From Streptomyces cellostaticus (GTDB lineage Bacteria; Actinomycetota; Actinomycetes; Streptomycetales; Streptomycetaceae), in assembly GCF_001513965.1 (NCBI RefSeq), contig NZ_KQ948015.1, positions 208,734 to 272,733 of the forward strand: a stretch of DNA of 64,000 nucleotides, written 5' to 3'. The position numbers were made by a program, and so were the translations under genes. A model generated the notes under the pieces. That model made no database searches. It saw only the letters and a list, made by a program, of their open reading frames with translations, and had not been told where the DNA came from. This document shows positions 45,856 through 58,159 of the stretch, in pieces (position 1 is the stretch's first letter; every line of letters starts with the position of its first letter).

Positions 45856-46848
45856 ATGGCCAGAGAAGGAGCACGCCCCTCCTACGACCCCGCCGGCCAC
45901 GACGGGGCCCTGCGCACCGCCCTCCAGGATCTGCGCACCGGGCGCTGGATGGCGATGCGCACCCTGCTCGCGGACACCCCGAGCTGGTGGCAGTGGACCC
46001 AGCGCACCCAGGTCCTCGCGGCCGCGGCGGCCGGTACCGACGTGGTGCGGGCCTGGCTCGCCGAGGAGCCTCACAGCGTGCCGGCCACGGTGATGCACGC
46101 CCGGGTCGGCGTGGAGCGGGCCCTGCGGGCGCAGCGCGAACGGCACCGCCGTACGCACGAGTTGTGGATCGAGGCGTGGGACGCCGCCCAGTCCGCCACC
46201 GAGGCCGCCCCGCACGACCCCGTGCCCTGGGTGTGTCTGCTGGCGTTGGCCCAGCTCGATCCCGAGCAGCGCTGGGAGGAGCACCGGGCGCCGCCGCCGG
46301 AGCCCATGCTGCCGCCGGGCCCCTGGGGACTGCTGGCCGAGGCCGGCCGGCGCGACCCGCACAACCGCGAGGCCCACCACCGCATGCTCCAGTTCCTGTA
46401 CGCGATCGGTTCCTCGGACCGGCTCGCCGAGGCTGCGGGCTACGCCCAGTGGGCCGCGGCCTCGGCGCCGCCCGCCTCCGCGCTGCATCTGCTGCCGCTG
46501 TACGTGCGGGTCGAGCGCTACCGGCGCGGCAGCGGGCACGACGCGGCGCTCGACCTGCACTGGGTCGCGGAGGACGCGACCCGGGAGGCGCAGCGGGCGC
46601 TGCACTCCTGGTTCGAGCGGGCACCCCGGGCCGAACGCTCCCTGCTGGACCTCAACCACCTGGCCCACGCCCTGTGGGGTGCCCTCCGGTTCCCGGACGC
46701 GGCCCGGGTGTTCGACGCGATCGGCCCGTACTTCACGCCCCCGCCCTGGATGTACCGCACACCGGACCGGGCCCGTGCCGTGGAGGTCTTCCTGCAGGCC
46801 AGGGACCGCTGCCGCGCGGCTGCCGAGGACTCCGGCACCCACCCCTGA
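45856..46848 (+). CDS. Hypothetical TPR-like helical protein
   Basis: A 330-residue soluble protein without signal or membrane segment. It is almost all helix-forming and Ala/Arg/Trp/His-rich, with repeated 30-40-residue helix pairs (for example HDPVPWVCLLALAQLDPEQR, then PHNREAHHRMLQFLYAIGSS) like degenerate tetratricopeptide repeats. I do not recognise a named family or a catalytic motif. It lies 28 bp upstream of the amino-acid permease gene on the same strand, so the two are probably co-transcribed. It is divergent from the kinase operon. Confidence 0.75.
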   Translation: MAREGARPSYDPAGHDGALRTALQDLRTGRWMAMRTLLADTPSWWQWTQRTQVLAAAAAGTDVVRAWLAEEPHSVPATVMHARVGVERALRAQRERHRRTHELWIEAWDAAQSATEAAPHDPVPWVCLLALAQLDPEQRWEEHRAPPPEPMLPPGPWGLLAEAGRRDPHNREAHHRMLQFLYAIGSSDRLAEAAGYAQWAAASAPPASALHLLPLYVRVERYRRGSGHDAALDLHWVAEDATREAQRALHSWFERAPRAERSLLDLNHLAHALWGALRFPDAARVFDAIGPYFTPPPWMYRTPDRARAVEVFLQARDRCRAAAEDSGTHP

Positions 46849-46876
46849 CACCCCCCACTTCCCCGGAGGTCTCCGC

Positions 46877-48403
46877 ATGTCCCCCGAGCCATCGCCCTCC
46901 CCACGGCTGCCGCAGCACGACGAGGAGCAGCGGCTGCGCGAGCTGGGCTACCGCCCGGTGCTGGCCCGCCGCATGGGCGGCTTCGGCAACTTCGCGATCA
47001 GCTTCTCGGTGATCTCGATCCTGTCCGGCTGCATGACCCTCTACGGCTTCGGCCTGGGCGCCGGCGGGCCCGCCGTGATGCTGTGGGGCTGGGCGGGCGT
47101 CGGCCTGTTCGTGCTGTGCGTGGGCCTCGCGCTCGCCGAGGTCACCAGCGCCTACCCGACCTCCGGCGCCCTGTACTACATGGCCGACCGGCTCGGCGGC
47201 CGCCGCTGGGGCTGGTACACGGGCTGGCTGAATCTGCTCGGTCTGCTCGGTGCGATCGCCGGCATCGACTACGGCGCCGCCCTGTTCACCGGCGCCTTCG
47301 CCAGCATCCAGTGGGGCTTCGAGCCGACCCCCGGCAAGACGATGCTGATCTTCTGCGCCATCCTGCTGCTGCACGCCGTGCTGAACCTGTTCGGCGTCCG
47401 CCTGGTCAGCCTGCTCAACTCGGTCAGCGTGTGGTGGCACCTGGCCGGTGTCGCGCTGATCGTCGGGTCGCTCGCGATCGTCCCGGACCACCACCGCTCG
47501 CCCTCCTTCGTGTTCACCAAGTTCGTCAACGACACGGGCTGGTCGAGTCCGCTCTATGTGGCGGCGATCGGCCTGCTGCTCGCCCAGTACACGTTCTCCG
47601 GCTACGACGCCTCCGCCCACCTCTCCGAGGAGACCTCCAACGCCTCGGTGTCCGCGGCGCGCGGCATCGTACGGTCCATCTGGGTGTCGTGGATCGCGGG
47701 CTTCGTGCTGCTCGCCGGTCTGTCCTTCGCCATCCAGGACTACGACGCCACGCGCACCACCGGCACCGGGGTGCCGCCCGCGCAGATCCTGCTCGACGGC
47801 CTCGGCACCGGCGGCGCGAGCGCGCTGCTGCTCGTCGTGATCACCGCCCAGCTGTTCTGCGGGAACGCCGAGGTCGCCGCGGCCAGCCGCATGGTGTTCG
47901 CGTTCAGCCGGGACGGCGCCCTGCCCGGCTCGCACCTGTGGCGGCGGGTCAGCAGCCGCACCCAGACCCCGGTGGCCGCGGTGTGGCTGTCGGTGGTCGT
48001 GGCCGGCGTCCTCGCCCTGCCGTCGCTGTACTCGGCGACGGCGTACGGCGCGGTCACCGCCATCAACGTCATCGGCATCACCCCCGCCTACGCCATCCCC
48101 GTGCTGCTGCGGCTGCGCGCGGGCGACCGTTTCCAGCCGGGTCCCTGGAACCTGGGCCGGTGGAGCAGGCCGGTCGGCTGGATCGCGGTCATCTGGGTGG
48201 CCTGTGTGACGGTGCTGTTCTGCCTGCCGCAGTCCTCTCCGGTCACCGTCGACACGATGAACTACGCGGCCGTGGCGCTCGTCGTCGTCCTGCTCCTGGC
48301 CAGCATCTGGTGGTACGTCGCCCGCCGCGCCTACGGCACGCCCACCACCGCCGCCTACGGCAGCGACCGCGACCAGGCCGAACTCGCGGACGGCATCGTC
48401 TGA
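46877..48403 (+). CDS. APC-superfamily amino-acid permease (GABA-permease-like)
   Basis: A 508-residue membrane protein with 12 hydrophobic segments. The N-terminal MGGFGNFAISFSVISILSG and TSGALYYMADRLGGRRWGWY, and the consensus QYTFSGYDASAHLSEET, match eukaryote-like amino-acid/GABA permeases of the AAT/ACT family. ATG 46877 has GGAGG seven bases upstream. It imports an amino acid or amine with protons. The substrate is not determinable. Confidence 0.92.
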   Translation: MSPEPSPSPRLPQHDEEQRLRELGYRPVLARRMGGFGNFAISFSVISILSGCMTLYGFGLGAGGPAVMLWGWAGVGLFVLCVGLALAEVTSAYPTSGALYYMADRLGGRRWGWYTGWLNLLGLLGAIAGIDYGAALFTGAFASIQWGFEPTPGKTMLIFCAILLLHAVLNLFGVRLVSLLNSVSVWWHLAGVALIVGSLAIVPDHHRSPSFVFTKFVNDTGWSSPLYVAAIGLLLAQYTFSGYDASAHLSEETSNASVSAARGIVRSIWVSWIAGFVLLAGLSFAIQDYDATRTTGTGVPPAQILLDGLGTGGASALLLVVITAQLFCGNAEVAAASRMVFAFSRDGALPGSHLWRRVSSRTQTPVAAVWLSVVVAGVLALPSLYSATAYGAVTAINVIGITPAYAIPVLLRLRAGDRFQPGPWNLGRWSRPVGWIAVIWVACVTVLFCLPQSSPVTVDTMNYAAVALVVVLLLASIWWYVARRAYGTPTTAAYGSDRDQAELADGIV

Positions 48404-48589
48404 ACGGCGCGTTCCGAGCGCGGTCGAGGTACGAACTGGTGTTCCGGATACGGCAGGATGAAGGATCGCGCCGACCGCCCGTGACCGGGTGGGCGGCGCG
48501 ATCGCACATTCCGGACATCGAGCAGGTGGCAACGTGACGAGACTTCACAGCGGGCTCTCCGCAGCAGCATTGCGTCCCGGAGGTGAGCG

Positions 48590-49681
48590 GTGAACCGCGC
48601 GCTGACCCTGGACGACCTCGTCCTCGCCGGGATCGCCCTGGCCGCGGGCCTGCTGCTGGCCTTCCTGTCCCGCACGCTGCTGCGCTGGCTGGCCAAGCAC
48701 GCCAAGCGGACCAAGTGGAGCGGTGACGACGTCATCGTGGACGCGCTGCGCTCCGTCGTCCCGTGGGCGGCGATCGCGGGCGGCGCGTCGGCGGCCGCCG
48801 CGGTGCTGCCGCTGACCCGAACCGTCCAGCACCACGTCAACCAGACCCTCCAGGTGTGGCTGATCTTCGTGGTGACCCTGTCCGCGGCCCGGGTGATCGC
48901 GGGCCTGGTCCAGACGGTCACCCAGAGCCGCTCGGGAGTCGCGGGTTCGGCCACCATCTTCGTCAACATCACCCGGGTGCTGGTCCTGGCGATCGGCTTC
49001 CTGGTGGTACTGCAGACGCTCGGCATCTCCATAGCGCCCCTGCTCACCGCCCTCGGCGTCGGCGGTCTGGCCGTCGCCCTCGCCCTCCAGGACACGCTCG
49101 CCAACCTCTTCGCGGGCATCCACATCCTCGCCTCCAAGACCGTCCAGCCGGGCGACTACATCCGGCTGACCAGCGGCGAGGAGGGCTACGTCGTGGACAT
49201 CAACTGGCGTCAGACGACGGTCCGCCAGCTGTCCAACAACCTGGTGGTCATCCCCAACAACCAGCTCGCCAAGACCAACATGACCAACTTCACGCGTCCC
49301 GAGCAGCAGTTGACGATCCTGGTGCAGGTGGGCGTGAGCTACGACAGCGACCTGGACCACGTCGAGCGGGTCACGACCGAGGTCATCGCCGAGACCATGA
49401 CCGAGATCACCGGCGCCGTCCCGGACCACGAGCCCGCCATCCGCTTCCACACCTTCGGGGACTCGCGCATCGGGTTCACGGTGATCCTCGGCGTCGGTGA
49501 GTTCAGCGACCAGTACCGGATCAAGCACGAGTTCATCAAGCGCCTGCACCGCCGCTACCGCATGGAGGGCATCCGTATCCCGGCCCCGACCAGGACGGTG
49601 GCGCTGCAGCAGGGCGCGGTGGTGATTCCGCAGCAGCGCAGCGGGGAGGACCTGCCGTCGGGTTCGGCCGTGACCGATTAG
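48590..49681 (+). CDS. Mechanosensitive channel, MscS family
   Basis: A 363-residue small-conductance osmotic safety valve. Three or four N-terminal helices lead to the pore-lining helix with the hallmark LLTALGVGGLAVALALQDTL ANLFAGI (helix 3), followed by the beta domain with GDYIRLTSGEEGYVVDINWR and VVIPNNQLAKT. GTG 48590 has GGAGG six bases upstream. It sits between the permease and a convergent amidohydrolase. The intergenic 48404-48589 shows nothing else. Confidence 0.94.
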   Translation: MNRALTLDDLVLAGIALAAGLLLAFLSRTLLRWLAKHAKRTKWSGDDVIVDALRSVVPWAAIAGGASAAAAVLPLTRTVQHHVNQTLQVWLIFVVTLSAARVIAGLVQTVTQSRSGVAGSATIFVNITRVLVLAIGFLVVLQTLGISIAPLLTALGVGGLAVALALQDTLANLFAGIHILASKTVQPGDYIRLTSGEEGYVVDINWRQTTVRQLSNNLVVIPNNQLAKTNMTNFTRPEQQLTILVQVGVSYDSDLDHVERVTTEVIAETMTEITGAVPDHEPAIRFHTFGDSRIGFTVILGVGEFSDQYRIKHEFIKRLHRRYRMEGIRIPAPTRTVALQQGAVVIPQQRSGEDLPSGSAVTD

Positions 49682-49699
49682 CGGCTCCGGGTCGTCCGT

Positions 49700-52600
49700 T
49701 CAGCCGTCGCCGGTGTGGCAGCACGAACCGCGCCGCAAGGTGTGGGCGACCTCGAGCCAGGTGGTGTCCCGGGGCGCGGGGTGATCGCGGTGCTCGTGCA
49801 CGGCTGTCAGGTCGCTCTGCCGGTGGAGGATGCCGTCCCGCACCACCAGCGGGGTGTCGACGAGGGTGGCGAAGTCGGTGAACGGATCGCCGTTGACGAC
49901 GGTCAGATCGGCGATCCTGCCCTCCTGGACGGTGCCGAGGTCGCCGTCGAGTCCGAAGAGACGGGCCGGGACGGTCGTGGCGCAGTGCAGGGCCTCGGCC
50001 ACGGTGAAGCCGTGGGCGTGCAGGGCGCGCAGGGCCAGGTGCAGGGACAACCCGACGGGAACCAGCGGGGCGTCGGTGCCGAGGGCGAGCACGGCACCGT
50101 GGGCGGCCAGCCGCCGGTAGTCGGCCATCTCCACGGCCAGGGCGGCGAGTTGATGCGCCGTGGGGGCGGTCTGGGCGCGGGCGCGCACGGAGGCCACGTC
50201 CCACGGCGGCATGAGCCGGCTCACCCGCGGATCGTCGGCGAGCCCGGGATCGGCGCCGAGGAGGGCCTGCGCGGTGAACGGGGTGATGACGAGGCGGAAG
50301 GAGCCGTCGGCGTACTGCTCGACCAGGTCCTGGTGGAGGTGCCCGAGGGGGGTCGTGGCATGCCCGTAGGGCAGTCGCTGGGTGGCTTGCAGATGGGTCG
50401 TCAGATCCTGGCCGGCCGACCGGCCGGGCGAGCACAGGTGGCTGCCGCTGGGCACGCCCAGCTCGTGCGCCGCCTCGGCGGCCTGGGCCATGACCTGCCC
50501 CGAGGCGCGCACATAGGTCTTGACGAAGTCGACGTCCAGGGCGGTGGCCCGCTGCAGAGTGCGTGCGACGCCGGCGCGGGTGCGGTGGGCCCGGCCCATG
50601 CTGTAGGCGGTGCGGGAGCCGTCGATGAGTTCCGCACAGGCGAGCTGGCGCGGGCCCAGACCGTGCCCGGTGCCGGCCGACTCGCGCAGCCGGACCGCCT
50701 CGTACAGCGGTCCGCCCAGGCAGGCGGTGGTGGTGATGCCGTAGGCGAGCGCGGTCAGGCCCTGCCGGGCGCCGTAGGTGGCGTTGTAGGGGTGGGTGTG
50801 GCTGTCGAACAGGCCGGGGACGACGGTCTGGCCCAGGGCGTCGACGGTGCGGTGACCCGGGCGGCGCGTCCGGTGGGGTTCCACGGCGGTGATGCGGTCG
50901 CCGCTGATGAGGATGTCGATGTCCCGGCGGGGAGCGGCACCGGTGCCGTCCCACAACTGCCCGGCGTGGATGCGCAGGTTGTCCCGCCGCGCCGCCGTGC
51001 GGGGGCGGGCAAAGAGACCGGCGGACAGGGTGCGCACGCCGTCAGCCGAGGAGCCCAGGGACATCAGGCGCAGCCGTCCGCAGGACAGGTACAGCAGCGT
51101 GCGCGAGTCGCCGGCCCAGCTGGGATGGTCGGCGGGCTCGTCGGTGAGTTGCCGGGCCGGACCCGCGGGCGTGCCGTCGGCGGTGACCGGCAGCAGCCAC
51201 AGGACCGACTCGGCGACCAGGGCCATCCAGCGGCCGTCGGGGGACCACACCGGTCCGCAGGCGACGCGGTCCGACAGCGACTGGTGCGCGTCGGGCAGGT
51301 GGCGTTTCTCGGTACCGGTGCGGGTGTCGATGACACGGATGAGGTTGTAGCCCTCGCGGAAGCGGTGGTTCAGCCGGTTGCGGTCGCAGAAGGCCACGTA
51401 CCGGCCGTCCGGTGACCAGGTCGGGGCCCCGGGCGGCCCGTCGGTGGCCAGCGGCCGGGCCACCACCCGCTCCTGACCGCTCGCCGGATCCCGCAGCAGC
51501 AGGTTTCCCGCGACGTCGTGGCAGGCCAGCAGGGAGCCGTCCGGCGACAGGGCCGGGTGCAGCCGTCCGCCGCCGGCCAGCAGCCGGTCGTCGCCGTCCT
51601 CCAGGCCGAACCGGTGCACCGCGGCCAGACCGTCCCGGTCGGTGCAGTACAACAGGCTGCGCCCGTCGGGCGCCCAGGCGGGCATCTGCACGTAGTGGAC
51701 GGGCTCGCCCTGCAGGAGCTTGCGCGGCGCGCCGTCGACCGGCAGCAGCCACAGCGCGTTCAGCGCGACGAACGCCACCTGCCTCCCGTCCGGCGACAGG
51801 GCCGGCAGATGGATGCCGCGCACCGGGTCCGGCGCCGGGGAGCCGAGGGCGCGGGTCCTGGGCCGCCCCACGGGCCGGGGCACCTTGATCCGGGCGGTGA
51901 ACGGCACGTCCACCACGGAGGGTTCGGCCAGGGTACGGATGCGGATGCGGCCGTCGGCGACGTGCAGCAGCCGGTCCTCGTCCAGCCAGCACGGCGGGGC
52001 CGCCGCGAGGTCCTCGTCCGCCGTGACGACGTGCCCGTCGACCATCAGCACCGCGTGCGTGGGCGGCAGGGACGGCGAGTCGCCCGTGCCGGACAGGTGC
52101 ACATAGGCGATCCGGCCGCCCGGGGAGACGGACGGGCACAGCAGCCTGCCCTCCGTCACCGTGCGCACCACCTCCGCCGTGCCGCCGGTGGCGGGCACGC
52201 GGACGAGGGCGAGGCCGCCGTCGTTTCCGCCGTCCGGCCGGTGCGCGGCCCGTACGCAGACCAGCGACCGCCCGTCCGGCCACCACACCGGATCGAAGTC
52301 CTCGAAGTCCCCGCCGGTGACCCGGTGCAGCCGGCCGCTGTCCGCCTCCAGGGTCCACAGACCGAAGGAAGTGCCGGTGACGGCGTCGCCGCCGCGCTCG
52401 GACGAGAAGGCGATCCGGGTCCCGTCCGGTGACCAGGCCGCCCCGCGGTCGTCCCACGGCCCGTCGGTCAGCTGCCGCAGCTCGCTGCCGTCCGGCCGCA
52501 TCGACCACAGGTGGAAGGCGCCACCGCGGTAGCCGCAGACGGCGAGCCGCTCACCGTCCGGCGACAGCGCCGGGCGGGTGGCCTCCAGCGACCAGTCCGT

Positions 52601-52849
52601 CAGCTGCCGGGCCGTCCCGCCGGCGCGAGGGACCTGCCACAGGACTCCCTGCACCTCCGCGATCAGCGCCGAGCCGTCGCGGCAGGCGGTGACCGATCCG
52701 CCGGTCGTCTCGCGGTAGGTGAGGACCTGATCCCCGGCGCGGGCGGCTCGCCGGCCCGCTGCCAGGGCCGGCGCCGGTGACACGGCAGCGGCCACTCCGG
52801 CGGCGGAGGCACCCAGGAAACCCCGACGGCTGACGAAGCCGAAGCCCAT
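49700..52849 (-). CDS. Tat-exported amidohydrolase with TolB-like beta-propeller
   Basis: A 1049-residue secreted protein. ATG 52849 begins a Tat signal (SRRGFLGASAAGVAAAVSPA). Residues about 50-640 are WD40-like/PD40 blades with repeated SPDG motifs (ALSPDGERLAVCGYRGGAFH; WSPDGTRIAFSSERGGDAVT). Residues about 665-1010 are a metal-dependent amidohydrolase with VVPGLFDSHTHP (metal His pair), GSHLCSPG and ALGTDAPLVP (metal Asp). The propeller plus hydrolase layout is a known architecture of extracellular imidazolonepropionase-like enzymes. Substrate unknown. It converges with the MscS gene 19 bp away. Confidence 0.9.
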   Translation of the reverse strand: MGFGFVSRRGFLGASAAGVAAAVSPAPALAAGRRAARAGDQVLTYRETTGGSVTACRDGSALIAEVQGVLWQVPRAGGTARQLTDWSLEATRPALSPDGERLAVCGYRGGAFHLWSMRPDGSELRQLTDGPWDDRGAAWSPDGTRIAFSSERGGDAVTGTSFGLWTLEADSGRLHRVTGGDFEDFDPVWWPDGRSLVCVRAAHRPDGGNDGGLALVRVPATGGTAEVVRTVTEGRLLCPSVSPGGRIAYVHLSGTGDSPSLPPTHAVLMVDGHVVTADEDLAAAPPCWLDEDRLLHVADGRIRIRTLAEPSVVDVPFTARIKVPRPVGRPRTRALGSPAPDPVRGIHLPALSPDGRQVAFVALNALWLLPVDGAPRKLLQGEPVHYVQMPAWAPDGRSLLYCTDRDGLAAVHRFGLEDGDDRLLAGGGRLHPALSPDGSLLACHDVAGNLLLRDPASGQERVVARPLATDGPPGAPTWSPDGRYVAFCDRNRLNHRFREGYNLIRVIDTRTGTEKRHLPDAHQSLSDRVACGPVWSPDGRWMALVAESVLWLLPVTADGTPAGPARQLTDEPADHPSWAGDSRTLLYLSCGRLRLMSLGSSADGVRTLSAGLFARPRTAARRDNLRIHAGQLWDGTGAAPRRDIDILISGDRITAVEPHRTRRPGHRTVDALGQTVVPGLFDSHTHPYNATYGARQGLTALAYGITTTACLGGPLYEAVRLRESAGTGHGLGPRQLACAELIDGSRTAYSMGRAHRTRAGVARTLQRATALDVDFVKTYVRASGQVMAQAAEAAHELGVPSGSHLCSPGRSAGQDLTTHLQATQRLPYGHATTPLGHLHQDLVEQYADGSFRLVITPFTAQALLGADPGLADDPRVSRLMPPWDVASVRARAQTAPTAHQLAALAVEMADYRRLAAHGAVLALGTDAPLVPVGLSLHLALRALHAHGFTVAEALHCATTVPARLFGLDGDLGTVQEGRIADLTVVNGDPFTDFATLVDTPLVVRDGILHRQSDLTAVHEHRDHPAPRDTTWLEVAHTLRRGSCCHTGDG

Positions 52850-53064
52850 GTCCTTGCCCTTCCCTCCCACAGGAACACCCGGTCCGACCGGTGCAACGAG
52901 CGGCCGGGTGGTACGTGGCGGGACCGGGATCATCCGGAGGATTCCACGGCGGCACGGGAAGTGGTGAGGCGAAAGCGCGCCGTTGCGGCGGGTCCCCCGG
53001 CCCTACCGGGACCGAGGGCGAGGTGGCGGGCGGAGCCGGGCCCGGCTCCGCCCGCCGCCGCTGA

Positions 53065-54639
53065 TCAGAGCGTGGCCGAATTCTCGTGCCAGTGGCCGCC
53101 GCGCCTGCTGTGCGGGGCCGCGAAGGACGAGCTGACCGGGTTCACCGTCCAGTCGGGGTGGCCGGGCATGCGCGGGGTCTTCGTGCCGTAGAGCCAGTCG
53201 CGCAGGAAGCCGGACTGGTCCTGGCCGGAGACCTCCGAGGCGACGTCGATGTAGTCGGCCGTGGTCGCGGAGAAGTTGCGGAACCGCTCCAGGAACGTGC
53301 GCTCGATGGTGCTGAAGGTGCTCTCGCCGACCAGCTGCCGCAGCGCGTACAGCACCAGCACGCCGCCCAGGTAGCGCTGGCTGTCGAAGAGGTTGGTCGC
53401 GTTGGGCGCGGCCACCGGTCCCGAGTCGTGGCGCCACTGGTCGCCGCGGGCGTAGGTGTCCTTCATCCGGGCCTCCATCGTGGTCAGGCCCAGCGAGTCG
53501 GCCCAGCCCCGCTCGTAGCGGTACAGCAGCCCGTATAAGTCGGCGTGGCCCTCGTTCAGCCACAGGTCGGCCCAGGTGGCGGGGCTGACCAGGTTGCCGA
53601 AGTACTGGTGGACCAGCTCGTGCATCATGTGCGAGCCGATCTTCTTCTCCTCCTGGAGCAGGAAGTTCGGCTTGTAGAGGGTGAGGGTCTGCGTCTCCAG
53701 GCCCGTGAAGTCGAAGGCCTTCGGGTCGTCGGAGTTGCACGGCAGCAGGCCGTATGCCTCGAAGGGGAACGCGCCCAGCCGGCCCTCCACCCAGGTCACC
53801 TGGCCGGGGGTGAGCGACAGCGCGGGCTCCAGGGCGGCGGCCCGCGCCTGGGGGACGATGTCGCGCACCGGCAGTCCGTGCGGTCCCTGCCGGTCCTTGA
53901 CCACGTAGGCGCCGACGGTGACCTGGACCAGCTCCGTGGCCATCGGCGAGGCCGAGACGTACGAGTACGCCGTCCGGTCGCCGCTCAGCGTCTCGGTGCC
54001 GGTGAGCGTGCCGTTCGCCACCCCGCGCAGCCCGCCCGGCACGGTGATGCGGAAGGAGAAGTCCGCCTTGTCGGAGGGGTGGTCGTTGCACGGGAAGACG
54101 GTGTGCGCGGAGTTCGGCTGCGGGCAGACGGCGAAGCCGTCAGGCGTGGGCACCCACGCGGTGTGCGCGAGGGTGCGGCGCGGGTCGGCGGTGTACTCGA
54201 CGCGGACCGTGACCCCCTTGTCCTCCGCGAGCGCCGTGGCCGGCGTGATCCGCAGCTTCTCGCCCGCCTGTGCGAATGTGGCGGCGGCGTCGGCGACGGT
54301 CACGGAACGTATGTCCAGGCCGAGGGCGTCCAGCGAGAAACGGCTCAGTGGCCGGTCGGGGTGGATCTCCAGGGTGGCGATCGCGTCGACCGTCTTGGCC
54401 GTGGCGTCGTACGTGAAGTCCAGGTGATAGGACGAGACGCGGTATCCCTTGTTGCCGAGGGAGGGGAAGACGGGGTCGCCGAGGGTCTCGGGGCCGGCAA
54501 CCGCCGCGGTCCTGCGGGCCGCCGTACGGCCGGCGCTCCCCGCCGCGGAGGGTGCCGCCTCGGCCGGCGTCCCCGCCGCCAGCGCCGCCGCCGTACCTAT
54601 CAGGGCGGCCGGGGCCGTCACTCTGGTGCGATATCTCAT
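53065..54639 (-). CDS. Secreted M1-family metallopeptidase with a TTA codon
   Basis: A 524-residue exported aminopeptidase-type zinc protease. ATG 54639 opens a Sec signal (about 1-29). The zinc site is HELVH (340-344) plus Glu363 in NEGHA. The N-terminal beta domain (about 65-250) carries the usual ELVQVTVGAY segment. Codon 368 is TTA (plus-strand 53536-53538), right after NEGHAD. In Streptomyces the tRNA that reads TTA comes from bldA and is abundant only late, so translation may be limited to differentiation. It is shorter than PepN-type M1 enzymes and lacks the long C-terminal helical domain. Confidence 0.92.
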   Translation of the reverse strand: MRYRTRVTAPAALIGTAAALAAGTPAEAAPSAAGSAGRTAARRTAAVAGPETLGDPVFPSLGNKGYRVSSYHLDFTYDATAKTVDAIATLEIHPDRPLSRFSLDALGLDIRSVTVADAAATFAQAGEKLRITPATALAEDKGVTVRVEYTADPRRTLAHTAWVPTPDGFAVCPQPNSAHTVFPCNDHPSDKADFSFRITVPGGLRGVANGTLTGTETLSGDRTAYSYVSASPMATELVQVTVGAYVVKDRQGPHGLPVRDIVPQARAAALEPALSLTPGQVTWVEGRLGAFPFEAYGLLPCNSDDPKAFDFTGLETQTLTLYKPNFLLQEEKKIGSHMMHELVHQYFGNLVSPATWADLWLNEGHADLYGLLYRYERGWADSLGLTTMEARMKDTYARGDQWRHDSGPVAAPNATNLFDSQRYLGGVLVLYALRQLVGESTFSTIERTFLERFRNFSATTADYIDVASEVSGQDQSGFLRDWLYGTKTPRMPGHPDWTVNPVSSSFAAPHSRRGGHWHENSATL

Positions 54640-54709
54640 GGTTCGCTTTCGCTTGGGCGGCCGGCTGGTCAGGTCCGGCCGCCGGTCAGTGGGCGATCGC
54701 TTGTCATGA

Positions 54710-57076
<2,367 letters not shown>

Positions 57077-57110
57077 CGCCTGCGGCGCCTGAGCCGCAGC
57101 CGTGAGTGAG

Positions 57111-57147
57111 ACTCCGCCCCGGTCGGTGCCCCCGGCCGGGGCGGAGT
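57111..57147 (+). terminator. Terminator after icd
   Basis: ACTCCGCCCCGG (57111-57122) pairs with CCGGGGCGGAGT (57136-57147) over 12 bp with a 13-nt loop, 35 bp after the icd stop. A smaller hairpin CTGCGGC/GCCGCAG precedes it at about 57080-57099. Confidence 0.85.
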
Positions 57148-57361
57148 CATGCCCGGGAACCGTGAGCCGCGCCACCGGGTGGCCAAGTCGCCGCCTGTCT
57201 CCTCGCGGGCCACGGTCTCGTCGCTCCCGGCCGCCTCTCCAGAAAGGGGTGCCCGGCCACCCGGGAATCGCTGATCGGCATGCTCCCGCCCGCCCTCGTT
57301 CGGTGCTGGTGTGACACTTTGATCCTGCACCACGCCACTGACAACGCCCTTGGAGCAGCCC

Positions 57362-58153
57362 GTGACCGAGCCCGTCCCCTCGTACGAACTCCTCCCCGGC
57401 GCCGCCGAGTCGCCCGTACTGCTGCACGTGCCGCACAGCGCCCGGGCGATACCCGAAGACGTGCGCCAGGGGATCCTGCTCGACGACGCGGCGCTCGAAC
57501 GGGAGCTGGACCACATCACCGACGCGCACACCGACCGGATCGCCGAGCGGGCCGCCGGGCTGGCCGGGATCACCCCCTGGCGGTTCGTCAACCGGCTGTC
57601 GCGGCTGGTCGTGGACCCGGAGCGGTTTCCGGACGAGCGGGAGGAGATGCTCGCCGTGGGGATGGGGGCCGTGTACACCCGGACCACGCACCGGGGCGAG
57701 CTGCGTCCCGCGGAGACGGATCCCGGGCCGCTGGTCGAGCGGTACTTCCGGCCGTACGCGCGGGCGATGACCGAGGCGGTGGCCGGGCGGCTCGCCGCGA
57801 CCGGGCGGGCCGTGGTGATCGATGTGCACTCCTATCCGGCCGAGCCGCTGCCGTACGAGCTGCACGCGGCGGGAGAGCGCCCGGCCGTGTGCCTCGGCAC
57901 GGACGCCTTCCACACGCCGCCGGACCTGCGGGAGGCGGCGCGGACGGCGCTGGCGGAATGCGGGGAGACGGGCTTGGACAGCCCGTTCAGCGGGACCTAC
58001 GTGCCGCTGGAGTACTACGGGCGGGACCGGCGGGTGAGCGCCCTGATGGTGGAGATCCGCCGGGACACGTACATGGCCGAGCCCGGCGGACCGGCCGGAC
58101 CGGGGCTGGAGCAGCTGGCCGCCGCCTTGGCCTCGCTCGTGGACGCCGTCTAG
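57362..58153 (+). CDS. N-formylglutamate amidohydrolase family protein
   Basis: A 263-residue zinc hydrolase of the HutG/FGase family. VLLHVPHSARAIPEDVR and RFVNRLSRLVVDPERFPDE with VIDVHSYPAEPLPYE are the family signatures; the His and Glu residues there bind zinc. The family removes formyl or similar groups from N-formylglutamate in histidine breakdown, though no hut genes are nearby. GTG 57362 has GGAG six bases upstream; TTG 57350 is an alternative. The 285-bp gap before it holds only the icd terminator. Confidence 0.88.
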   Translation: MTEPVPSYELLPGAAESPVLLHVPHSARAIPEDVRQGILLDDAALERELDHITDAHTDRIAERAAGLAGITPWRFVNRLSRLVVDPERFPDEREEMLAVGMGAVYTRTTHRGELRPAETDPGPLVERYFRPYARAMTEAVAGRLAATGRAVVIDVHSYPAEPLPYELHAAGERPAVCLGTDAFHTPPDLREAARTALAECGETGLDSPFSGTYVPLEYYGRDRRVSALMVEIRRDTYMAEPGGPAGPGLEQLAAALASLVDAV

Positions 58154-58159
58154 GCCCGC

